A stretch of DNA of 63,956 nucleotides from Cyanobacteriota bacterium (GTDB taxonomy: Bacteria; Cyanobacteriota; Cyanobacteriia; PCC-6307; Cyanobiaceae): assembly GCA_026389315.1 (NCBI GenBank), contig JAPLIC010000060.1, positions 1 through 63,956 of the forward strand, given 5' to 3'. The notes beneath the pieces are model-generated. The model saw only the letters and a program-made list of their open reading frames with translations. It ran no database searches and was not told the DNA's origin. Shown one piece after another: positions 43,431-52,498 of the stretch (its first letter is position 1; every line of letters starts with the position of its first letter). The position numbers and the translations under genes were made by a program.

Positions 43431-43970
43431 TCAGACCTTGAGGATGTCGGTCTCCTTGTCAGCCAAGTGCTTCTCAAGTTCGCTGATGAAGCGATCGGTT
43501 AATTTTTGGATTTTGTCCTGTTCATCGCGACTCTGATCTTCCGAGAGTTCGGCGTCCTTTTCCTGTTTTTTGATCTGGTCAATTCCATCACGACGCAGAT
43601 TACGCAGGGCCACCTTCCCCTCTTCGGCATATTTGGAGGCCAGCTTGCAAAGATCTTTGCGCCGATCTTGCGTGAGAGGGGGAATGTTGATGCGGATGAC
43701 CTTGCCGTCGTTGTTGGGCGTCAACCCCAGATCGCTCATGCCGATGGCCTTTTCGATCAGTCCGATAGAGCTGGCATCGAAGGGCTGAATCTGCAGGGTC
43801 TGGGAGTCGGGGGTGGCGAGGGTGGCGAGAGATTTCAGCGGGGTGTCGGCGCCGTAATAAGGCACCAAGATCTTGTCGAGCAAGCTGGGGTTGGCCCGGC
43901 CGGTGCGAATGGTGTTGAAGTTGCGCAGGGTGGCTTCCACCGATTTGCGCATGCTTGCTTCCAGATCCAT
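43431..43970 (-). CDS. frr: Ribosome recycling factor
   Basis: The 179-residue protein has the RRF signatures [20 protein letters not shown] near the N-terminus, VRIN-type [12 protein letters not shown] in the middle and a C-terminal long helix ending [20 protein letters not shown]. It splits post-termination ribosomes with EF-G. ATG 43970 gives normal length; the frame upstream enters the pyrH spacer. It follows pyrH by 28 bases in the usual pyrH-frr operon. Confidence 0.95.
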   Translation of the reverse strand: MDLEASMRKSVEATLRNFNTIRTGRANPSLLDKILVPYYGADTPLKSLATLATPDSQTLQIQPFDASSIGLIEKAIGMSDLGLTPNNDGKVIRINIPPLTQDRRKDLCKLASKYAEEGKVALRNLRRDGIDQIKKQEKDAELSEDQSRDEQDKIQKLTDRFISELEKHLADKETDILKV

Positions 43971-43998
43971 GGGATTCGTGTGGAATGCGGTTAGGGGA

Positions 43999-44715
43999 CT
44001 AAAGGGGAGCCGGGATAATACGGGTGCCGATATCTTCGCCGGCAACGGCCCGGCCAATGTTGCCGCTGCCGAAGACATTAAAGACTAGGATCGGTATGGC
44101 ATTGTCCTTACATAGGGCAATGGCAGTCGAATCCATTACTTCGAGTTCGTCACTAAGAACCTCGAGAAAGGTGAGGCTTTCGTAGCGTTTGGCATCGGTG
44201 TATTTGGCTGGATCTTTGTCGTAAACACCATCAACTTTAGTGGCCTTCATAACAACATCTGCGTTAATTTCGGCGGCCCGAAGGGCTGCCGTCGTGTCGG
44301 TGGTGAAAAAAGGATTGCCGGTTCCGGCGGCAAAAATAACCACCCGTCCCTTTTCCATGTGACGAATCGCCCGGCGACGGATATAGGGCTCCGCCACCTC
44401 CTGCATGGATATGGCGCTCTGGACCCGAGTCGGTATCCCGGCCCGTTCGAGGCCATCCTGCAGGGTGATGGCATTCATCACCGTCGCCAGCATGCCGACA
44501 TAATCGGCCGTGGCGCGGTCCATGCCGGCGGCCGAGCCCTTGAGGCCGCGAAAGATGTTGCCGCCGCCCACAACGATGGCTAGCTGGGTGCCATTCGCCA
44601 CCACGGCGGCGACATCGCGGGCGATGGACTGGACGATGGCGGGATCGATCCCATAACCCTGATCCCCCATCAACGCTTCGCCGCTGAGCTTGAGTAGCAC
44701 ACGCCGGTAAGCCAT
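43999..44715 (-). CDS. pyrH: Uridylate kinase (UMP kinase)
   Basis: This hexameric amino-acid-kinase-fold UMP kinase of about 238 residues begins [15 protein letters not shown], has [21 protein letters not shown] and the [19 protein letters not shown] block. It phosphorylates UMP to UDP. ATG 44715 ([12 protein letters not shown]) matches the family N-terminus; the upstream in-frame ATG at 44745 gives Arg-rich sequence. It is the first gene of pyrH-frr-flavoprotein in the same direction. Confidence 0.95.
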   Translation of the reverse strand: MAYRRVLLKLSGEALMGDQGYGIDPAIVQSIARDVAAVVANGTQLAIVVGGGNIFRGLKGSAAGMDRATADYVGMLATVMNAITLQDGLERAGIPTRVQSAISMQEVAEPYIRRRAIRHMEKGRVVIFAAGTGNPFFTTDTTAALRAAEINADVVMKATKVDGVYDKDPAKYTDAKRYESLTFLEVLSDELEVMDSTAIALCKDNAIPILVFNVFGSGNIGRAVAGEDIGTRIIPAPL

Positions 44716-44796
44716 CGACCTCCACCTTCGCCTGAACAGTAGCAACCCCTCCCGGCAGGCCCCCTTGACGCGGACCCCGGATCCCCTGCAATCGCC

Positions 44797-45519
44797 TCAG
44801 TACTCAATGCCAGCCTGGGCTTTCACCCCCTGTTCGCGGAAGGGGTGGCGCACGGCTCGCATCTCGGTGACCAGATCGGCCCTTGCCAGGAGTTCAGGGG
44901 GCGCTCCCCGGCCTGTCAAGGCCACGTGGGTAAGGGGGGGGCGGCAATCGAGCCCTTCGAGCACCTGGGCGAGATCGAGGTAGCCCAGCTTGAGGGCCAC
45001 GTTGGCCTCATCCAGCACCACCAGCTTGCGGCGCCCGTCGGCCAGGTAGGTGAGGGACCGCTGCCAGGCCGCCTGGGCCAACTCCCGGTCCCTGTCGCGG
45101 TCCTGGGTTTCCCAGGTGAACCCTTCCCCCAGGGCATGCCAGGCCAGGGCCTCGCCGAAGTGGGCCAGGGCCTTGGCCTCGCCGGGTTGCCAGCCCCCTT
45201 TGATGAATTGCACCACCGCCGCCCGCTCGCCGTGGCCCAGGGTGCGCAACACCAGGCCCAGGGCGGCGGTGGTCTTGCCCTTGCCTTCCCCGGTGAACAC
45301 CAACACCAGCCCCTTTTCCAGGTCGCGGGCTTCCAGTCGTCGCTGTTGCACGTCGCGGCGGCGCTCCATGCGGCGTCGGTAGGCCTCCGGGTCGGTCTCC
45401 GGGGCCAGGGAGCCACCGGGACCAATCATGGCGGCCTGCTGGTCCAAGGAAGGATCCAGCCCCGGGCTGGGGGACTCTGGTGGCTGCGCCGAAGGATCAG
45501 GGGATGGGGTCTCGGGCAT
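44797..45519 (-). CDS. cobO: Cob(I)yrinic acid a,c-diamide adenosyltransferase
   Basis: The 240-residue P-loop enzyme contains LVFTGEGKGKTTAALGLVLR, VVQFIKGGWQPGEA and LVVLDEANVALKLGYLD, the CobO/BtuR signature. It transfers the adenosyl group from ATP to cobalt in corrinoids. A Pro-rich N-terminal extension of about 60 residues precedes the Walker A region. It lies between pyrH and the tyrosine recombinase, all on the minus strand. Confidence 0.93.
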   Translation of the reverse strand: MPETPSPDPSAQPPESPSPGLDPSLDQQAAMIGPGGSLAPETDPEAYRRRMERRRDVQQRRLEARDLEKGLVLVFTGEGKGKTTAALGLVLRTLGHGERAAVVQFIKGGWQPGEAKALAHFGEALAWHALGEGFTWETQDRDRDRELAQAAWQRSLTYLADGRRKLVVLDEANVALKLGYLDLAQVLEGLDCRPPLTHVALTGRGAPPELLARADLVTEMRAVRHPFREQGVKAQAGIEY

Positions 45520-45564
45520 GGGGCCAGGGGTGTCGTCGCGCCACTGTGGCCTGGGGCCGTGCCC

Positions 45565-46842
45565 TCAGCCGGCTCGCCGGGCCAGGGCCGCATCCACCGC
45601 CTGCTGTTGATCGCGCCGGGTGATCCAGTGGTGGTAGGTGCGGGTATGGATGGCCACGGAGTGGCCCATCATGCGGGCCGCCACCGTGTCCGGCAGACCG
45701 ATGTGGATGGTGCGAACGGCCCAGGCGTGGCGCAGGTCATAGGGGGTGATGGGCAGCCCATAACGCCGAAATTGTTCGGCCACCCGGCGGCCCACCTGTT
45801 GCAAGGTGGTGCGGCGCAGGTCCAGGTTCACCGGGGGGAGGGCGTTGGGGTCCCGTCCGAGCCGCTCCAGTTCGAAATGGTCGATCCATTCGGGCTGGAA
45901 AGGCCAAACCTGATGCTCGCCGGTCTTGCTGGTCGGCAGCACCCGCAGCACCCGATCGGCCCCGGGGGCCAGGGCGCTGCCATCGCAGAAAAAGACCTCG
46001 TGGTTGCGCAAGCCATAGGTGGCCATCAGGCCATAGGCCAGGCGCCAGCGGGGATTGGGGATCTGTCCCACCAGCTCCAGGATCTGGCTGTCCGTGGGCA
46101 GGGGACGAAAACGCGTCAGATGCAACCCATAGCCCGCCGCCCGGTCTCGCCAGTCCTCAGGCAGCTCCAGCTGCAGGTGGCGGGCCAGGGCGGCCAGGGC
46201 CACGCCGCACTGCTGGCGGCTGCGGCTGGAGATCTCATAGCTTTCGAGCACGTCCACCAGCAGGTCGGCATCGAGGGGGCCCGGGCGCTGATCGGCCGCG
46301 TTGGCGACCAGGCGCCGCAGGTAAGGCCTGTAAGCTGCGGCCCAGGTGCTGCGGCTGCCCGCCGGCCGGCGCCGACGCTTGGGATCGTTGCGAAATGCGA
46401 CCTCAAACGCCTCGAGTTGTTCCGCCAGGGGCCGAAACGCCAGGCCACCGGCGCCGGCAGGGCTCCCCTCGCCAGCGCCAGCAATGTCGCGCTGCCAATC
46501 GCGCCACTGAAAGCGCCCTGAGGCCAACTCCTGACGCAGCCTTGCCAGCCGCTCCAGGGCCTTGGTCAGGCCGGCTGGGCTGGCGGGCAACCCCAGACTG
46601 AGCCGTTGGATCTGCACCTGCCCCGCTCCAAGGCGGTCGGGCAAGGGGCCCCGCAGTCCCAGCCGGCCGCCGCGGATCTCCAGGCGCAGGGCGCAACCTT
46701 CGGCTGCCAGCCGCCCGTTGTGGAGGCGCACCGCAGCCGCCAGGGAAGGTTCGGGAGGGGGGGCCAGGGGGGCAGAGAGGGCAGAAACGGACCGTATCGG
46801 CCGCCCGGCCCCCTGGCCAGGGGGGCCGGGCGGAATTGGCAT
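45565..46842 (-). CDS. Solitary tyrosine recombinase/phage-integrase-like protein
   Basis: The 425-residue protein has a C-terminal tyrosine-recombinase domain (about 230-420): first Arg in YGLRNHEVFF, a DLRHAWAVR box in which the first position of the HxxR motif is Tyr rather than His (YDLR), MMGHSVAIHTR and the Tyr nucleophile in RTYHHW. The N-terminal half (1-215) is Arg/Leu-rich and may be the core-binding domain. No att sites or phage genes are adjacent; instead it lies between cobO and hemH, a position I recall as conserved in picocyanobacteria, suggesting a domesticated gene. It has no IntI features. Confidence 0.82.
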   Translation of the reverse strand: MPIPPGPPGQGAGRPIRSVSALSAPLAPPPEPSLAAAVRLHNGRLAAEGCALRLEIRGGRLGLRGPLPDRLGAGQVQIQRLSLGLPASPAGLTKALERLARLRQELASGRFQWRDWQRDIAGAGEGSPAGAGGLAFRPLAEQLEAFEVAFRNDPKRRRRPAGSRSTWAAAYRPYLRRLVANAADQRPGPLDADLLVDVLESYEISSRSRQQCGVALAALARHLQLELPEDWRDRAAGYGLHLTRFRPLPTDSQILELVGQIPNPRWRLAYGLMATYGLRNHEVFFCDGSALAPGADRVLRVLPTSKTGEHQVWPFQPEWIDHFELERLGRDPNALPPVNLDLRRTTLQQVGRRVAEQFRRYGLPITPYDLRHAWAVRTIHIGLPDTVAARMMGHSVAIHTRTYHHWITRRDQQQAVDAALARRAG

Positions 46843-46892
46843 GCTGAGGGAGCCTGGCGTTACGCTCGTCCTCTCGCATTGAAAATGAGGGC

Positions 46893-48068
46893 ATGGCCAG
46901 GGTCGGCGTGCTGTTGCTGAACCTGGGCGGTCCTGAACGGATCGAAGACGTGGGTCCGTTCCTGTACAACCTTTTTGCGGATCCCGAAATCATCCGCCTG
47001 CCCACGCCCCTGCTGCAAAAGCCCCTGGCCTGGCTGATCAGCACCTTGCGCAGTGGCAAATCCAAGGCGGCCTATCGCACGATTGGGGGCGGATCCCCCC
47101 TGCGCCGCATCACCGAACATCAGGCCCGGGCCCTGCAGAGCACTCTCAGGGAGCGGGGAGTGGAGGCGACCACCTATGTGGCGATGCGGTACTGGCATCC
47201 CTTCACCGAATCCGCCGTGGCTGACATCAAGGCCGATGGCATTGAGGAAGTGGTGGTGTTACCTCTCTATCCCCAGTTCTCGATCAGCACCAGCGGCTCC
47301 AGTTTTCGTGAGCTGAAGCGTTTGCGCCAGGCCGACCCGGCCTTCGAGCGGCTGCCCCTGCGCTGCATCCGCAGTTGGTACGACCACCCCGGCTACATCG
47401 CGGCCATGGCGGGTCTGATCGGCGGCCAGATCCGCGCCGCTTCCGACCCGGCTCTGGCCCACATCTTTTTCAGCGCCCATGGGGTACCCAAGAGCTATGT
47501 GGAGGAAGCCGGCGATCCTTACCAAAGCGAAATCGAGGCCTGCGTCGCCTTGATCCTGCAGCGTTTGCAGCGGGACTTGGGCCATGCCAATCCCCATACG
47601 TTGGCCTATCAGAGCCGGGTCGGCCCGGTGGAATGGCTCAAGCCTTACACCGATGATGCTTTGCGCCAGCTGGGCGGTGACGGGGTTCAAGACCTCGTGG
47701 TCGTGCCGATCAGCTTCGTGAGCGAACACATCGAAACCTTGGAAGAGATTGATATTGAATACAAGGAAATCGCCGAGGAGTCGGGCATTCACCATTTTCT
47801 GAGGGTCCCGGCCCTTGATACCGATGCAACCTTCATCACAGGCCTTGCCGACCTGGTGGTGGCGGCGCTTGAAGGCCCAGAGGTGAACCTGGATCAGGCT
47901 GCCCAGCTGCCCACCAAAGTCAAGTTATATCCCCAGGACAAGTGGGCCTGGGGTTGGAACAACAGTTCGGAAGTCTGGAATGGTCGTCTGGCCATGGTGG
48001 GTTTCTCCGCTTTTCTGTTTGAACTGATCAGCGGTCGTGGGCCCCTCCATGCTCTGGGACTGCTCTGA
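46893..48068 (+). CDS. hemH: Ferrochelatase with C-terminal CAB helix
   Basis: The 391-residue enzyme inserts Fe2+ into protoporphyrin IX. It has [20 protein letters not shown], the catalytic His region [19 protein letters not shown] and the late [20 protein letters not shown] block. The last ~40 residues ([18 protein letters not shown] then a hydrophobic stretch) form a chlorophyll a/b-binding-like transmembrane helix with the E-x-x-N-G-R motif, typical of cyanobacterial HemH. The end overlaps the start of the M23 peptidase gene by 20 bases. Confidence 0.95.
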   Translation: MARVGVLLLNLGGPERIEDVGPFLYNLFADPEIIRLPTPLLQKPLAWLISTLRSGKSKAAYRTIGGGSPLRRITEHQARALQSTLRERGVEATTYVAMRYWHPFTESAVADIKADGIEEVVVLPLYPQFSISTSGSSFRELKRLRQADPAFERLPLRCIRSWYDHPGYIAAMAGLIGGQIRAASDPALAHIFFSAHGVPKSYVEEAGDPYQSEIEACVALILQRLQRDLGHANPHTLAYQSRVGPVEWLKPYTDDALRQLGGDGVQDLVVVPISFVSEHIETLEEIDIEYKEIAEESGIHHFLRVPALDTDATFITGLADLVVAALEGPEVNLDQAAQLPTKVKLYPQDKWAWGWNNSSEVWNGRLAMVGFSAFLFELISGRGPLHALGLL

Positions 48069-48651
48069 GCTGGCCCTCTGGCGCCGCCCCCTGGCCATGG
48101 CATTGATGATCGGCCTGGTCTGGGCTGCTGGCCCCGCCGAAGCCTCTGGCCGTGAAGCCTGGCTGCGGGCCACGTTCCCGGTGGAGGGATTCATCGGCTA
48201 CACGAGTGCCTTCGGCCTGCGCTTCCATCCGGTCGATGGCGGGGTGCGCCCCCATTACGGATTGGACATCGCGGCGCCGCTTGGTTCCCCGGTTCGCAAT
48301 TGGTGGAGCGGTGTGCTGGTGGAGGTGCTCCAGGGCGGGGGCTGCGGCAATGGGCTGGTGATTCGCTCCGGGGACTATGAGCACACCTACTGCCACTTGG
48401 CTGGCAGCGTCAGCGGCTCCAGCTACAGGAGCGGGTCGGTGCAGCTCCAGGTAGGTCAGCGACTGCGCACGGGCCAGACGATCGCCCACGTGGGCATGAC
48501 CGGCAGCAGCACCGGCCCCCATCTGCACTGGGGGCTTCGCTATCGGGGCACCTGGCTCGACCCCGCCCGGGTCTTGCGGGCCATGGCCGCCAGTCGACGG
48601 ATCCAGGTGCCAAGAAGGGGTTCGCCGCCTAAGGTTGGAACGTTTCAATAA
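48049..48651 (+). CDS. Exported M23-family peptidase (LytM-like)
   Basis: This protein of about 200 residues has an N-terminal signal helix ([18 protein letters not shown]) and an M23 domain with [11 protein letters not shown] (zinc His, Asp), HTYCHLAG and GPHLHWGLR (the HxH ligand pair). Such proteins cleave peptide cross-links in peptidoglycan in the periplasm. ATG 48049 overlaps hemH; ATG 48097 just before the signal helix is equally possible. Confidence 0.85.
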   Translation: MLWDCSELALWRRPLAMALMIGLVWAAGPAEASGREAWLRATFPVEGFIGYTSAFGLRFHPVDGGVRPHYGLDIAAPLGSPVRNWWSGVLVEVLQGGGCGNGLVIRSGDYEHTYCHLAGSVSGSSYRSGSVQLQVGQRLRTGQTIAHVGMTGSSTGPHLHWGLRYRGTWLDPARVLRAMAASRRIQVPRRGSPPKVGTFQ

Positions 48652-48688
48652 GCCGCCGCCTCCTTCGGTATAGGCGCCCTTCCCCGCC

Positions 48689-50587
48689 GTGACCCTTACC
48701 CCTGTCCCCTCCACGGTTATTGCCCCCGAATCCCGCTTGCCCCATTCGTTGCGGCAGGAACCGGTGCCGGTGAGGGGCGGAGTGGCCCAGAGGGTCAACG
48801 GTGGTTACGCCTTGATGCATGCCTTGCATCTGCACGACGTCAAAGATGTATTCGGCTATCCAGGCGGCGCCATCCTGCCGATCTACGACGAGCTGCACAA
48901 GGCGGAAGCCCGGGGTTGGTTGAAACATGTCCTTGTGCGCCATGAACAGGGCGGTGCCCATGCCGCCGACGCCTATGCCCGCGCGACGGGCAAGGTGGGG
49001 GTCTGCTTTGGCACCTCGGGGCCTGGAGCCACCAACCTGGTCACGGGCATTGCCACGGCCCAGATGGATTCAGTGCCGATGGTCGTGATCACGGGCCAAG
49101 TGCCCAGGGCCTCAATCGGCACTGATGCGTTCCAGGAAACGGACATTTTCGGCATCACCATGCCGATCGTGAAGCACTCTTGGGTAGTGCGCGATCCGGC
49201 CCAGATCGGCCGCATCGTGGCCCAGGCTTTCCTGATCGCCGCCAGTGGCCGGCCGGGACCCGTGCTCATCGACATCCCCAAGGATGTTGGGGTCGAAGAA
49301 TTTGACTACGTGCCGGTGCCACCGGGCAGCGTCATCCCCAACGGCTTCACGTTCCCCCAACCCGTGGATCCAACGGCCATCAGCGCCGCCCTAGAACTGA
49401 TCCGCCAGTCCCGTCGCCCCCTGCTTTACGTCGGTGGCGGGGCCATCAGCAGCGGCGCCCATGGGGCGGTGCATCAACTGGCCGAACGCTTTCAATTGCC
49501 GGTCACCACCACGTTGATGGGGAAGGGGGCCTTCGACGAACGTCACCCCCTTTCGGTGGGCATGCTGGGCATGCACGGCACGGCCTACGCCAACTTTGCC
49601 GTCACCGAATGCGACCTGTTGATCGCCTGCGGTGCCCGTTTCGATGACCGGGTCACCGGCCGGCTCGATAGTTTCGCGCCCCGGGCCCAGGTCATTCACA
49701 TCGACATTGATGCGGCCGAGGTCGGCAAGAACCGCACCCCCCAGGTGCCCCTGGTGGCCGATGTCAAGGAAGCCCTCGAAGCCATGGTGGCCGCCTCCGC
49801 TGGCGAAACCTCCGGCGGCCGCACCCAGGCCTGGCTCGAGCGGATTGCCAGTTGGAAGCACCACTATCCCTTGACGGTTCCTGTGCCCGAAGGGGAGATT
49901 GCTCCCCAGGAGGTGCTCCTTGCCCTGCGGGAGTTGGCCCCGGAGGCCTACATCACCACCGATGTCGGTCAGCATCAGATGTGGGCCGCCCAATACCTCG
50001 CCACCGGCCCCCGCCACTGGATCAGCAGCGCCGGATTGGGCACGATGGGTTTTGGCATGCCGGCCGCCATGGGGGTTCAGGTGGCCTATCCCCAGGCCCA
50101 GGTGGTCTGCGTGGCAGGTGATGCCAGCATCCTGATGAACATCCAAGAACTGGGCACCCTCAGCCAGTACCAGCTGCCCGTCAAGGTGGTGGTCATCAAC
50201 AACGGTTGGCAGGGCATGGTGCGGCAGTGGCAAGAAAGCTTCTACGGGGAGCGCTATTCCGCCTCGGCGATGAACCAGGGCATGCCCAACTTCGAGGCCC
50301 TGGCGGAAGCCTTTGGTGTCCGTGGAGTGCTGATCAGCGAGCGCGCGACCCTGAAGCAGCAATTGGCCGAGGCCCTGGCCCATCCCGGTCCCGCCTTCAT
50401 TGATGTCAAGGTGCGTCGCAACGAAAACTGCTATCCGATGGTTCCCCCGGGTGCCAGTAACGCCCAGATGGTGGGCTTACCCAGCCATCCCGAGCTAGCC
50501 ATCGACACCCAACGCCAGTGTGACCACTGCGGCACTACCACCGCCAGTGCCCACCTGTTCTGTCCCACCTGCGGAGCCAAGCTCTGA
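48689..50587 (+). CDS. ilvB: Acetolactate synthase large subunit with zinc-ribbon tail
   Basis: The 632-residue ThDP enzyme makes acetolactate for branched-chain amino acids. It has [34 protein letters not shown] and the ThDP motif around [15 protein letters not shown]...[14 protein letters not shown]. After the usual end (about residue 600, ...[11 protein letters not shown]) a tail contains Cys611-x2-Cys614 and Cys625-x2-Cys628, a zinc-ribbon-like knuckle pair not present in typical IlvB proteins I know. The start is GTG 48689. Confidence 0.94.
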   Translation: MTLTPVPSTVIAPESRLPHSLRQEPVPVRGGVAQRVNGGYALMHALHLHDVKDVFGYPGGAILPIYDELHKAEARGWLKHVLVRHEQGGAHAADAYARATGKVGVCFGTSGPGATNLVTGIATAQMDSVPMVVITGQVPRASIGTDAFQETDIFGITMPIVKHSWVVRDPAQIGRIVAQAFLIAASGRPGPVLIDIPKDVGVEEFDYVPVPPGSVIPNGFTFPQPVDPTAISAALELIRQSRRPLLYVGGGAISSGAHGAVHQLAERFQLPVTTTLMGKGAFDERHPLSVGMLGMHGTAYANFAVTECDLLIACGARFDDRVTGRLDSFAPRAQVIHIDIDAAEVGKNRTPQVPLVADVKEALEAMVAASAGETSGGRTQAWLERIASWKHHYPLTVPVPEGEIAPQEVLLALRELAPEAYITTDVGQHQMWAAQYLATGPRHWISSAGLGTMGFGMPAAMGVQVAYPQAQVVCVAGDASILMNIQELGTLSQYQLPVKVVVINNGWQGMVRQWQESFYGERYSASAMNQGMPNFEALAEAFGVRGVLISERATLKQQLAEALAHPGPAFIDVKVRRNENCYPMVPPGASNAQMVGLPSHPELAIDTQRQCDHCGTTTASAHLFCPTCGAKL

Positions 50588-50601
50588 GACGTTTCAGCCC
50601 G

Positions 50602-50994
50602 TTGCCATGGTTTCCGTTGCTGTGGTTATTGAGGGGACCGATCGCCCTGGCCTTGCCCCTTGTGTTGGGCTTCGCCTTGGCGGTGGCTCCGGTGGCGGCG
50701 GCGGAGGTATTGCAGGTGCGCGGGCCGGCCTTACTGCAATTGGGCGATGGCAATCGCAGCTATGCCGTCGAGTTGGGCTGCGTGTATGTGCCGCCGGATT
50801 CCCAGCAGCAGGCCACGGCGTGGTTGCGACAACAATTACCGCGCCATAGCCGGGTCAATTTGCGGCCCCTGGGCCAGCGCGAGGGGGTGCTCCTGGCCAA
50901 AATCAGCCGCCTTGATGGCGGCGCACCCCAGGATCTGGCCGACGCCATGATCGGCGCCGGGCTGGCCGAACCCCAACCTTGCTCTCCAGCCTGA
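50602..50994 (+). CDS. Exported nuclease-like small protein
   Basis: This 130-residue protein has a signal-type helix (IALALPLVLGFALAVAPVAA then AA). The mature part (LQVRGPALLQLGDGNRSYAV, ELGCVYVP, ATAWLRQQLPRHSRVNLRPLGQRE, LADAMIGAGLAEP) follows the shape of staphylococcal-nuclease (SNase) domains, but the key Arg and Asp/Glu catalytic residues are not convincingly placed. TTG 50602 starts it. The DNA/RNA-binding role is inferred; the protein is exported. It follows ilvB by 14 bases. Confidence 0.6.
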   Translation: MPWFPLLWLLRGPIALALPLVLGFALAVAPVAAAEVLQVRGPALLQLGDGNRSYAVELGCVYVPPDSQQQATAWLRQQLPRHSRVNLRPLGQREGVLLAKISRLDGGAPQDLADAMIGAGLAEPQPCSPA

Positions 50995-51002
50995 ACAACC
51001 CC

Positions 51003-51209
51003 ATGGGACTGAACCGGACCGCCAAGGGAATCGTGCTGCTGCCCAGCCTGCTGCTGGGGGGCGCTTTTTTGGCGGCGGCCTCCTGGCTCGATGGTCCGGC
51101 CGCCCAGAACCGCCCCCTGGCCCTTGGCCTGGGCTTTGTGCTGATGGGAGCTGGCCTGCTGACCCAGCTGCTGCCGGAGCCCCCCCAGGCACCACCGCCG
51201 CCCGAGTGA
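51003..51209 (+). CDS. Small two-helix membrane protein
   Basis: This protein of about 68 residues has two predicted membrane helices (GIVLLPSLLLGGAFLAAASW and LALGLGFVLMGAGLLTQLL) and a Pro/Glu C-terminal tail (PEPPQAPPPPE). ATG 51003 overlaps the end of the preceding gray-zone nuclease gene by 0-8 bases depending on the frame chosen, so they are probably co-transcribed. I do not recognise the family. Confidence 0.6.
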   Translation: MGLNRTAKGIVLLPSLLLGGAFLAAASWLDGPAAQNRPLALGLGFVLMGAGLLTQLLPEPPQAPPPPE

Positions 51210-51360
51210 TTTGTTGGGTGCTGCAGCAGTGGGGGGAGTGAAATTATTGAAACTGTAGGTGGTAGTAATAAGAAACCAGTTTCAAGATAGTGAGGCGGGA
51301 TGGTTCTGCAAATAACTAGGCACTGCATACCATTAGGGCACGGCGGCCCAGCCAGGTCCA

Positions 51361-51376
51361 TGTCATGGCCATGACA
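51361..51376. promoter_or_regulatory. Perfect 16-base palindrome, candidate operator
   Basis: TGTCATGGCCATGACA is a perfect palindrome lying 16 bases before the start codon of the gene at 51393 and immediately upstream of two tandem Shine-Dalgarno-like AGGAG motifs (51380-51384 and 51387-51391). Its location suggests an operator for a dimeric repressor, or a hairpin masking the start, but no binding protein is identified. Confidence 0.45.
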
Positions 51377-51392
51377 GTCAGGAGTCAGGAGC

Positions 51393-52004
51393 ATGAAGCC
51401 AGAGGTTTGCCTGCCAAACAAAGGTCTTTGGGGGGGACTGTCATACTTGACCGGTGGATCAGCGGCAGGCTTGCGGGTGATCCAGTTGCTTCCCGATCAG
51501 CATCACCTAAGCAATTTCATGTCTCTGATCACCAGCTCCTTAAACATCCAAACCCATTCGCCCACTGTGTTAGGCGTCAAAAGACTGGAGAGAGAAACGG
51601 TGTACTTTCTGTCCGATCAACGCACTCATGTAGTGCCGATAGGTTATCAAGCAGAGTGGATAAATGGAAATTTTGTTAACCTCCCTATTGGGCATGAAGC
51701 GCAAAAAGCAACTTCCTTGGAGCCGGAAAAAATTTTTAATTCTGTGGGTTTTTATTCCCGCCAAACCCCTAATAATTTAGAAGCGTCTCTCAAGGCCAAT
51801 CTCAGAGCCTCGGAGTGGCAGCCCTATAAGTTATATATTATATGCGAAGAACCCAGCAAGAAAAAAGCTGCCTGGAGCAATGAAAGCCAGGAGATAAGCT
51901 ATCTAGAATGGAACCCCGATGAAGAAGTTGAATGTTGGGACAAGGTCATGTTAATGTGGTACATTATTCCTATTGATTTTAACTGTATTTTTTTGAAGGA
52001 TTGA
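51393..52004 (+). CDS. Orphan hypothetical protein in AT-rich DNA
   Basis: The 203-residue protein is not recognised. ATG 51393 is preceded by AGGAG at 8 bases (51380-51384), an unusually good ribosome binding site for this region, which supports a real start. The C-terminal half has charged segments (PDEEVECWDKVMLMW) and ends with aromatic/hydrophobic residues (WYIIPIDFNCIFLKD). It is AT-richer than the core genes to its left and bordered by hairpins and a decayed remnant, suggesting recent acquisition. Confidence 0.6.
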   Translation: MKPEVCLPNKGLWGGLSYLTGGSAAGLRVIQLLPDQHHLSNFMSLITSSLNIQTHSPTVLGVKRLERETVYFLSDQRTHVVPIGYQAEWINGNFVNLPIGHEAQKATSLEPEKIFNSVGFYSRQTPNNLEASLKANLRASEWQPYKLYIICEEPSKKKAAWSNESQEISYLEWNPDEEVECWDKVMLMWYIIPIDFNCIFLKD

Positions 52005-52104
52005 GTTTTGGCTGGAGGCCGGGGGGCTTCCATTGCGTGGTATTAAGTTCGAGGCCGGAATGCCCTAATTATAAAGTTAACAAGTTGGAATGAAAATTAG
52101 TCAT

Positions 52105-52460
52105 TTAAACGAGACAATTGACTTGCCAGGTTTTCCGTCCGATCGTATTTGTATTGTGAGCTGGAGTGGTCTGTGCTGGCAAGGGCCCGTAGCAACGGCC
52201 GGGGGCTGGCAGATCCTTTAGCGTTGCTATTGCGGCCATGCAGGCGGCGGAGAACATACTGCGGTCCTCCAGCTGCCAGTAATCGTCCTGCTCCAGCAAC
52301 ACCACGCCCTGGTGAGCGCGGTGTTGCTGGAGCAGGCCCTGATGGGCCAACTGCTTCGCAGAAGCCTGCAGCTCTATGGGCGAGGCAATCAACTTACTTC
52401 AGAAGCCCCCGCTATTGGTGTCGCTCACCTTGAGGTCCAGCCGGAGCCAGTCGCCTGAGA
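52105..52460 (-). pseudogene. GC-rich coding remnant, possibly decayed antitoxin-like gene
   Basis: This patch (roughly 52140-52460) is GC-rich within AT-rich surroundings. Read on the minus strand, one frame gives SDTNSGGF then a stop, followed by a 95-codon frame (TTG 52392 to 52105) encoding IELQASAKQLAHQGLLQQ... VVLLEQDDYWQLEDRSMFSA, vaguely like a Phd-type antitoxin end. The mixture of broken frames looks like decay of host-like genes. The family call is weak. Confidence 0.3.
52288..52335. repeat. Perfect 16-base inverted repeat (hairpin)
   Basis: CTGCTCCAGCAACACC (52288-52303) and GGTGTTGCTGGAGCAG (52320-52335) are exact complements separated by 16 bases. It lies within the decayed remnant, where it encodes the LLQQH...VVLLEQ stretch on the minus strand. 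It may be an internal duplication in inverted orientation or part of a mobile palindrome; no T-tract follows. Confidence 0.7.
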
Positions 52461-52465
52461 TGATT

Positions 52466-52498
52466 TACCCCCACCTCAACTACACCGGGGTGGGGGTA
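52466..52498. repeat. 10-base inverted repeat (strong hairpin)
   Basis: TACCCCCACC (52466-52475) and GGTGGGGGTA (52489-52498) form a perfect stem with a 13-base loop, followed by a second run of G (CTGGGGGAATG) and CCCCCTCCC. There is no T-tract on either side, so a terminator is possible but not proven. Confidence 0.6.

Noticed and set aside
45565..46842. The tyrosine recombinase as the integrase of the cassette array at 1-3490
   Set aside because: It is over 40 kb away on the other side of many core genes, lacks integron-integrase features, and array orientation predicts an integrase to the left of the window.
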